In this document: piece by piece, positions 6,018 to 10,501 of the stretch
How positions within the stretch are numbered: position 1 is the stretch's first letter
Layout: every line of letters starts with the position of its first letter
Assembly (NCBI GenBank): GCA_934234275.1
Contig: CAKQHU010000034.1
Coordinates: 1 to 10,501 of the forward strand
Source of the DNA: an uncultured Phascolarctobacterium sp.
Lineage (GTDB): Bacteria > Bacillota > Negativicutes > Acidaminococcales > Acidaminococcaceae
DNA length: 10,501 nt
Direction of reading: 5' to 3'
Made by a program: the position numbers and the translations under genes
The notes under the pieces: generated by a model
The model's database searches: none
Told to the model about the DNA's origin: nothing
The model's input: the letters and a program-made list of their open reading frames with translations, nothing else

Positions 6018-7469
6018 TCAAGCCCATGCAGGTATATATTTCATATATCTATTTGAAGTAGTAGGATCTAACGGCTTAATCAATTTCGCATTTACTGCTT
6101 CTTTAATTAACCTGGAAATACTAGCTGCTGATGTCGACTCCAAGCCAAACCTTTCTCTAAGTGAACTATTTGTCATTTGTTCTTCTTCAATATACATAAT
6201 ACAAGAATGTAAATAAACAGCCCATAACTTATCTTCTAAAGATAAATTATTGAACTTAACCGCAGAAAACAACGTTACTTTAGTACTATCTTCATATAAG
6301 TTAATTTTAGGAGCAGGCAATTTTAATTTTTCACAAGCAATAACTATCTTATCCCAGCCAGTGCCAAGTTCCTCACAAATTCTAAATCTGCGCATCAAAC
6401 TAGCTATTTTCTCATTACGTGATTTGGGTGGGTTATCAACTATACGCTTTATATCTACCAACGGAATCCCTGAATTCGTAATCTCTATTCTATTATTAAA
6501 TATTTCTATAATCGGCCCTGTACCAGAAACAGAAAAGTCTTGATGTACCAAAGCATTCGCTACTGCTTCTCTAATTGCCAACATAGGATAAGAAACAATT
6601 TTTTCTCTAAGCCCATTATCATCAATATTTTCTTTGGATGGAGTTAAAGCTTCTATATATTTAAGCAAATACTCAAAGTCACTTGCGTAACCTTTTTTAC
6701 CTATATCTTCTCGCAACATACTAAGCCTGTTATTTCCTTCGTATTGAATTATGCGCAAAGCTTTTCTCGCAAGCTTAGGAAAATCAGTAAGTTTATTTGC
6801 TAAAAGAATTGCTCCCATATTAGTAACAGAATATAATCCATTGTCATTTTGAATTATGCAACCATCTTCTTTTAAATAATGGATAATACTTGCTCTCGAT
6901 TCAGGTTGCGGAATTTTGCTTAGCTCAAAATAAACACTATAATCCAAGCATCTCAGAACATCTTCTGAACTCATATCCTGTTTCGCAATCAATTCCTCGT
7001 ATTTTTTATCATGCAGTCTTTTCCACAATCTTGACTGCAAAACTGGATGATCAATCAACTTCTTAGTATAACTGCCAACTCTAATATAATCTACTTTTTT
7101 AAAAGTTACAGGATTATTAACAGCACAATGAATAATAAGAACACCAACAAATCGCCCATCAATATTAGTAATCTGGTATTCGAAATCTGCATTTGGCGAC
7201 AACGATCCTCTTAGCCAATTCTCTAATTCCTGGTTTCCCTTTTTTAATGTTTGTAAATTATACTCTGTTCCTATTATTTCATGTGTTTTATCATCTATAC
7301 CCCACAAGAAATATGCATAATTCCGCTCATCTAATGTGGCACCATTAGCTAATGCGCTGATATCCTCACCAATCATATCCGGGTCATAATTATTATGTTT
7401 AAACTCAAGCCAAGGCAATTCTTCTTTATACTTGCACAGTTCCTTAACCAGCAATTCTAAATTTTCCAT
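6018..7469 (-). CDS. AlbA_2 (Schlafen-like) domain / HATPase_c_4 ATP-binding regulator-like protein
   Basis: The 483-residue protein belongs to the accessory family often labelled 'putative DNA-binding / ATP-binding protein' or RecG-like. The N-terminal AlbA_2 domain (about 15-135) shows LEFKHN and ISALANG, then FLWGIDD. The central region has the GHKL-type motif EAVANALVHQDF (301-312), FNNRIEITNSG and GTGWDKI (369-375), as in HATPase_c_4. The C-terminus (about 430-483) looks like a winged helix (SLRERFGLES, SAASISRLIKEAV), ending YIPAWA as family members commonly do. AGGAG lies eight bases before the ATG, and it has its own promoter at 7527-7555. It is visibly more AT-rich than parA or ychF and sits alone between near-identical repeats, which suggests acquisition. 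AlbA_2 proteins occur in accessory and defence regions, but no partner gene here shows that role; transcriptional regulation is equally plausible. Confidence 0.85.
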   Translation of the reverse strand: MENLELLVKELCKYKEELPWLEFKHNNYDPDMIGEDISALANGATLDERNYAYFLWGIDDKTHEIIGTEYNLQTLKKGNQELENWLRGSLSPNADFEYQITNIDGRFVGVLIIHCAVNNPVTFKKVDYIRVGSYTKKLIDHPVLQSRLWKRLHDKKYEELIAKQDMSSEDVLRCLDYSVYFELSKIPQPESRASIIHYLKEDGCIIQNDNGLYSVTNMGAILLANKLTDFPKLARKALRIIQYEGNNRLSMLREDIGKKGYASDFEYLLKYIEALTPSKENIDDNGLREKIVSYPMLAIREAVANALVHQDFSVSGTGPIIEIFNNRIEITNSGIPLVDIKRIVDNPPKSRNEKIASLMRRFRICEELGTGWDKIVIACEKLKLPAPKINLYEDSTKVTLFSAVKFNNLSLEDKLWAVYLHSCIMYIEEEQMTNSSLRERFGLESTSAASISRLIKEAVNAKLIKPLDPTTSNRYMKYIPAWA

Positions 7470-7526
7470 AGCTACAGCTCCTCTAATTCATCTATTCAGA
7501 TATCTTGAAATAAATCCATTACTTTA

Positions 7527-7555
7527 ATTATAATACAGCTTTTTAAAAATGACAA
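7527..7555 (-). promoter_or_regulatory. Sigma-70 promoter of the AlbA_2/HATPase gene, within an inverted repeat
   Basis: On the minus strand TTGTCA (7555-7550) and TATAAT (7532-7527) are separated by exactly 17 bases, about 60 bases before the ATG. An inverted repeat AGCTTTTT (7537-7544) / AAAAAGCT (7570-7577) brackets the -35 box. It could be an operator, and the protein has a likely winged helix, but autoregulation is only a guess. Confidence 0.75.
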
Positions 7556-7581
7556 AAACAAAAATCTTAAAAAAGCTACCA

Positions 7582-7692
7582 TCATATAAAAGCAAATACT
7601 TCTTCAAGGAAAGAAAGCATTTTATCTTTCATATTCTTAGGCAAAATAAACATAACTATTTCAATCTGTCTAATAAAAAATAATCGGAGCAT
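7582..7692 (-). CDS. Possible 36-aa micro-ORF or gene fragment
   Basis: The minus strand is open from an ATG at 7692 to TGA at 7582-7584. The peptide begins MLRLFFIRQIEIVMF and continues with LPKNMKDKMLSFLEEVF. The second half has a protein-like alternation of charged and hydrophobic residues suggesting an amphipathic helix. No convincing ribosome binding site precedes it. It lies between the ychF terminator and the AlbA_2 promoter in the AT-rich insert. It may be the C-terminal scrap of a gene, since the frame stays open a few codons upstream, or chance. I recognise no family. Confidence 0.25.
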   Translation of the reverse strand: MLRLFFIRQIEIVMFILPKNMKDKMLSFLEEVFAFI

Positions 7693-7708
7693 TCTCAAAA
7701 TCCCCCAA

Positions 7709-7756
7709 CAGCAAAAAGCGCAGCACGCTTTCGCTTGCTGCGCTCAGGTTGCATAT
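7709..7756. repeat. 48-base direct repeat, copy 2
   Basis: This is identical over 48 bases to 5711-5758. It follows the ychF stop codon by 14 bases. Together the two copies bracket the AT-rich AlbA_2 segment and the gene remnant. Whether this is a dispersed terminator family of this genome or the footprint of a single duplication cannot be told from one window. Confidence 0.95.
7713..7744 (-). terminator. Rho-independent terminator of ychF
   Basis: This has the same hairpin as at 5715-5746: AGCGCAGCA (7744-7736) pairs with TGCTGCGCT (7725-7717), followed by five U residues. It is 26 bases past the ychF stop, the expected place for the end of that transcript. Confidence 0.92.
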
Positions 7757-7770
7757 TACGCTGTTATAAA

Positions 7771-8877
7771 TTATACGTTGAAGCGGAACTCGACAACATC
7801 GCCGTCCTGCATAACGTAATCCTTGCCCTCCAGACGAACCAGGCCTTTTTCACGCGCTGCAGCCTTGCTGCCGCAGGCTACCAGATCATCAAAGGAAACG
7901 ATTTCCGCACGGATGAAGCCACGCTCAAAGTCAGTATGGATTTTGCCTGCTGCCTGCGGAGCCTTAGTGTTCAGCTTAATAGTCCAGGCACGGGATTCCA
8001 TTTCACCCGCAGTCAGGAAGGTCATCAGGCCAAGCAGCTTAAAGCCTGCTTTAATCAGGCGGTCCAGACCGGTTTCCTCCAGGCCAGCCATTTCCAGATA
8101 TTCCTTAGCCTCTTCTTCCGGAAGCTCGGCAACTTCGCTTTCCATCTTCGCAGAAACAACGATAACCTCAGCATTTTCCTCAGCAGCATATTTCTTTACA
8201 GCCTGTACATGCTCGTTACCGGACGGATCAGCAACCTCGCCCTCAGCAACATTGGTGATGTACAGCACCGGCTTCATGGTCAGCAGATGCAGCTCGCCCA
8301 AAAACTCCTGCTCTTCTTCAGTCAGGCCCAGGCGACGTGCCGGCACACCATCAGACAAGCCTGCCATAACCTTTTCCATTACAGCCTGCTCCAGCTTAAC
8401 CTTTTTATCCCCGGTCTTCGCCAGCTTAACCAGGCGCTCCTGACGCTTTTCAACAGTTTCCATATCAGCCAGGCACAGCTCGGTGTTGATGATATCAATA
8501 TCACGCAGAGGATCAATGCTGCCCTCAACGTGGGTGATGTTGCCATCCTCAAAGCAACGTACAACCTCAGCAACAGCGTCTACCTCACGGATGTGGGACA
8601 AGAACTTATTGCCCAGGCCTTCGCCCTTGCTTGCGCCCTTTACCAGACCGGCAATATCTACAAAGCGCATAGCTGCCGGAACAATCTTTTTGGATTTAAA
8701 CATGTCGCTCAGAACATCCAAGCGCTTATCAGGCACATCAACAACGCCAACGTTAGGCTCAATTGTGCAGAAGGGATAGTTTGCTGCTTCTGCGCCAGCT
8801 TTGGTAATAGCATTAAACAGGGTACTTTTGCCTACGTTAGGCAGGCCAACGATACCAACTTCTAAATTTGTACTCAC
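7771..8877 (-). CDS. ychF: Redox-regulated ATPase/GTPase YchF (OLA1/Obg-related)
   Basis: YchF is a ribosome-associated P-loop NTPase of the TRAFAC/Obg group that prefers ATP, involved in translation and stress responses. The 368-residue length is normal. G1 is GLPNVGKST (11-19), G3 is DIAG (74-77) in [20 protein letters not shown], and the base-recognition motif is NVAE (209-212) in place of the NKxD of true GTPases, the family hallmark for ATP preference. A helical coiled-coil insert spans about 131-175, and the C-terminal TGS domain (about 284-367) ends [17 protein letters not shown]. The start codon is GTG at 8877, with GAGGAG eight bases upstream. It is a single-gene unit, with a promoter at 8933-8961 and a terminator at 7713-7744. 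A plus-strand ORF of similar length opposite it is a codon-use shadow. Confidence 0.97.
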   Translation of the reverse strand: MSTNLEVGIVGLPNVGKSTLFNAITKAGAEAANYPFCTIEPNVGVVDVPDKRLDVLSDMFKSKKIVPAAMRFVDIAGLVKGASKGEGLGNKFLSHIREVDAVAEVVRCFEDGNITHVEGSIDPLRDIDIINTELCLADMETVEKRQERLVKLAKTGDKKVKLEQAVMEKVMAGLSDGVPARRLGLTEEEQEFLGELHLLTMKPVLYITNVAEGEVADPSGNEHVQAVKKYAAEENAEVIVVSAKMESEVAELPEEEAKEYLEMAGLEETGLDRLIKAGFKLLGLMTFLTAGEMESRAWTIKLNTKAPQAAGKIHTDFERGFIRAEIVSFDDLVACGSKAAAREKGLVRLEGKDYVMQDGDVVEFRFNV

Positions 8878-8932
8878 GTAAATCGCTCCTCGTCATATAT
8901 ATTTAGTGCGTTAAAAACTCTGTATCTAATAT

Positions 8933-8961
8933 ATTTTACAATAATATGCTTTGATATGCAA
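8933..8961 (-). promoter_or_regulatory. Sigma-70 promoter of ychF
   Basis: On the minus strand TTGCAT (8961-8956) and TAAAAT (8938-8933) stand 17 bases apart, 56 bases before the GTG start and just past the terminator of the upstream unit. The spacing is ideal; each hexamer differs from consensus by one or two bases. Confidence 0.65.
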
Positions 8962-8995
8962 TGTTTAGACGCAAAATGGCACTCTTCCGCAGGAT

Positions 8996-9029
8996 AAAAA
9001 AGAGACAGTCCGCAGACTGCCTCTGATTT
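8996..9029 (-). terminator. Rho-independent terminator of the exported-protein pair
   Basis: Minus-strand RNA AGAGGCAGTC (9024-9015) pairs with GACTGTCTCT (9010-9001), with one G-U pair and a TGCG tetraloop, followed by a U-run. It lies 17 bases past the PepSY-like gene. An A-run on the entering side gives weak activity in the other direction too. Confidence 0.88.
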
Positions 9030-9040
9030 TTTGCTTAGGC

Positions 9041-9526
9041 TTAGAAATATTCCAGCTCTCTCTTGGCAAATGCACCGGTTACCGGGTTCATGTCAGCTTC
9101 TACTTTATATCTTGCAGTAATGAACTCTACATCATAATGTACATTGTTGCCTTCTTTTTCAGTTTCGATGACAATATTTCTTGCATCGGGATATGCTTCC
9201 AGAACGATTTGTCTGATATCCTCAGGAGTTTTTACCATCATCGTGCTGCCGGCAATATTGCTGCCTTTAATTTCTACTTCCTTAACTTTGGTAGTTGCCA
9301 GAACAACCTCTACCTCGTATTCCAGATAATTATCATTATCGCGGAAGTTCAGAACAGCTTCGCCGTCTTCTTCCTTGTAGCCATAAAATACAGCAGCAGC
9401 AGGAACCTCGGCACGTGCAGCATCAATAACCATCTGCTGATGGCTTTTAGCCGGTGCAGCAAAAGCTACTGCGCTCATTGCCAGCGCAGCCAGCATAGAA
9501 AGCAAAACTAATAATTTTTTAAACAT
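9041..9526 (-). CDS. Exported PepSY-like domain protein
   Basis: The 161-residue secreted protein has a clear Sec signal peptide, MFKKLLVLLSMLAALAMSAV, with a likely cut after AFA (residue 23). The rest reads as two related alpha/beta units: residues ~29-88 (QMVIDAARAEV, then EYEVEVVLATTKVKEVEIKG) and ~100-160 (PEDIRQIVLEAYPDA, then HYDVEFITARYKVEADMNPVTG). The helix, strand, and 'xVEVDxxTG' ending resemble PepSY/BLIP-like domains, which are thought to bind or inhibit proteases or serve as envelope sensors. No Cys is present, so it is not a lipoprotein. The ATG at 9526 has AGGGGG about eight bases before it. It follows the 234-aa exported gene by 41 bases with no terminator, so the pair is probably one transcript. 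Confidence 0.75.
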   Translation of the reverse strand: MFKKLLVLLSMLAALAMSAVAFAAPAKSHQQMVIDAARAEVPAAAVFYGYKEEDGEAVLNFRDNDNYLEYEVEVVLATTKVKEVEIKGSNIAGSTMMVKTPEDIRQIVLEAYPDARNIVIETEKEGNNVHYDVEFITARYKVEADMNPVTGAFAKRELEYF

Positions 9527-9567
9527 TGGTATTCCCCCTTTGAAAAAATATAATCAGCTTACAGGAC

Positions 9568-10272
9568 TTATTGTCTATCCAAAAGTCTGTTAGCGTAAGC
9601 ACGCATAGAAGGATTTGCCACAGCCTTGAAATCTGCAGGCGGCAGAGCAAAGGCAGTTACCTCATCCACAGTGTTGGAAACCTCAAGAACCTTAAAGATA
9701 GGCAGATAGCTTACTTCGTAGCCCTTCCAGTCGGCGGTATCCTTTGCATAATAGAAGTTCAGGCTGTTGGTGCCTTTAGTCATCTTATCATAATCATAAC
9801 CGGTGTTTACATCATTACCGCCCTGCGGACGTACATTGAACCAGCTGATTAAGGTTTCGGCAAAAGGAACGCTCATGCCCGGCAGCTCAGGAACTCTGTC
9901 ATAGTTTTTATTGAGATAGTCAATAGTATACCAATAACCGTTCTTCACAAAGGAAACGGTATCCTTGATTACCTTGCCGTCACCATCGGTAGTAGTGATA
10001 CGCTCGGCGTTAATGCCGTTGGCTTCGTTGTATTCCGTACGGTTGGTGCGCTTTTGCTGTGCGGTCGGCAGCTTGGCATAAGCTTCGGCGGTCAGCACCT
10101 CACGCATATCAATCGTCTGAGTTACAACCAGATGTACAGGATGCTTATCACTGTTCAGAGTGTCACCCAAAAGATGGATGGTACGCTGACCGGGATTATA
10201 GGCAAAAGCCATTGCTGTGCAAAGCATCGTAAAAACAAAAGTCAAAAATAAGGTTCTCAAAGATGTTTTCAT
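9568..10272 (-). CDS. Exported protein of unknown function (234 aa)
   Basis: I do not recognise this family. It starts MKTSLRTLFLTFVFTMLCTA, a Sec signal peptide with probable cleavage after AMAFA (residue 24), giving a mature soluble protein of about 210 residues. The mature part has many Tyr, Asn and Asp residues, including DTVSFVKNGYWYTIDYLNKNY, GGNDVNTGYDYDKM and SLNFYYAKDTADWKGYEVSY. This is compatible with a beta-rich, perhaps LolA-like or lipocalin-like, envelope protein, but no motif decides. The ATG at 10272 is chosen because GAGGTGA lies five bases upstream; an in-frame GTG at 10281 would overlap that site. It is first in a two-gene unit with the PepSY-like protein, behind an extended -10 promoter. 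Confidence 0.75.
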   Translation of the reverse strand: MKTSLRTLFLTFVFTMLCTAMAFAYNPGQRTIHLLGDTLNSDKHPVHLVVTQTIDMREVLTAEAYAKLPTAQQKRTNRTEYNEANGINAERITTTDGDGKVIKDTVSFVKNGYWYTIDYLNKNYDRVPELPGMSVPFAETLISWFNVRPQGGNDVNTGYDYDKMTKGTNSLNFYYAKDTADWKGYEVSYLPIFKVLEVSNTVDEVTAFALPPADFKAVANPSMRAYANRLLDRQ

Positions 10273-10304
10273 GCAATTCACCTCGTATGTATAGTACTAC
10301 TAAT

Positions 10305-10313
10305 ATTATATCA
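10305..10313 (-). promoter_or_regulatory. Extended -10 promoter of the exported-protein pair
   Basis: On the minus strand TGATATAAT (10313-10305) is a full extended -10 element, 32 bases before the ATG at 10272. The matching -35 position is weak (TATTTA), as is common for TGn promoters. Confidence 0.6.
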
Positions 10314-10363
10314 TGTTAATGCCTGCGTAAATAAGTAAATTTTTTGTGATTTTTGCGCAAACG

Positions 10364-10391
10364 AAAACCCCGCAGCCTAACGGCTACGGGG
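10364..10391 (-). terminator. Rho-independent terminator after rpsR
   Basis: Minus-strand RNA CCCCG-TAGCC (10391-10382) pairs with GGCT-GCGGGG (10377-10368). There is one mismatch and a GTTA loop, then the U-rich tail TTTTCGTTT. It lies about 30 bases past the rpsR stop and separates it from the exported-protein unit. Confidence 0.85.
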
Positions 10392-10420
10392 TATAAGTTT
10401 CGTTTAAACCGCCGTGCGAA

Positions 10421-10501
10421 TTATTCGCAGGTGAACGGCAGCAAAGCAACGCAGCGAGCGCGTTTGATTGCTACGGTCAATTGGCGTTGGTGCTTAGCGC
10501 A
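10421..10501 (-). CDS. rpsR: 30S ribosomal protein S18, C-terminal 26 residues (5' part outside window)
   Basis: The last 81 bases on the minus strand read in one frame as CAKHQRQLTVAIKRAR followed by CVALLPFTCE and a stop. The block HQRQLTxAIKRAR-xxALLPF is the invariant C-terminus of S18, which binds S6 and 16S rRNA on the small-subunit platform. In Bacillota the gene normally ends an rpsF-ssb-rpsR operon, which would lie to the right of this window; a terminator directly after it fits. The extra Thr-Cys-Glu tail after LLPF is an ordinary lineage variation. Confidence 0.95.
   Translation of the reverse strand, partial: CAKHQRQLTVAIKRARCVALLPFTCE

Noticed and set aside
5938..6030. A 31-codon ORF (ending ISLNDLMYMLQNK) overlapping the 3' end of the AlbA_2 gene
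   Set aside because: It has no ribosome binding site, and the AlbA_2 protein already ends with the usual family terminus, so a frameshifted extension is not needed.
7735..8865. A 376-codon plus-strand ORF covering the ychF region
   Set aside because: It is the mirror of ychF, which has full family motifs and a ribosome binding site. The antisense reading shows no domain and no initiation signal.
1..10501. A CRISPR array, tRNA genes, insertion sequences or a replication origin
   Set aside because: I saw no regularly spaced repeats, no tRNA cloverleaf, no transposase, and no DnaA-box cluster with an AT-rich unwinding region.

Overview
The window looks like chromosomal DNA from a low-to-medium GC Bacillota. 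The Negativicutes (Phascolarctobacterium/Acidaminococcus-like) are my best guess, from protein flavour and gene order rather than any decisive marker. The order parB-parA ... ychF ... rpsR matches the origin-proximal neighbourhood of many Bacillota (soj/spo0J, yyaF and rpsR in Bacillus subtilis), so this is probably close to oriC.

Layout, left to right. 1-2429 (minus strand): two tandem paralogous lipoprotein binding proteins for a branched-chain amino acid type ABC transporter. They are driven by a consensus sigma-70 promoter and separated by a 162-base gap that can fold as a compact pseudoknot upstream of the second gene. 2797-3210 (plus strand): a small unrecognised membrane protein. 3231-3263: a bidirectional terminator. 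3285-5597 (minus strand): a parA-parB-DUF4446 cluster for chromosome segregation. 5598-7770: an AT-rich accessory insert. It holds an AlbA_2/HATPase regulator-like gene with its own promoter, the 3' remnant of an unidentified gene, a possible micro-ORF, and two copies of an identical 48-base terminator-bearing repeat 1,998 bases apart. 7771-8877: the ychF GTPase as its own transcription unit. 9041-10272: a two-gene unit for exported proteins (an unknown 234-aa secreted protein, then a PepSY-like protein). 10421-10501: the last 26 codons of rpsR and its terminator.

The housekeeping genes are ordinary. The parts that deserve attention are the insert between ychF and parA, which seems to have displaced a resident gene, and the structured gap between the two binding-protein genes. 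I see no CRISPR array, tRNA, rRNA, insertion sequence or complete parS site. I did not find a convincing new multi-gene system.
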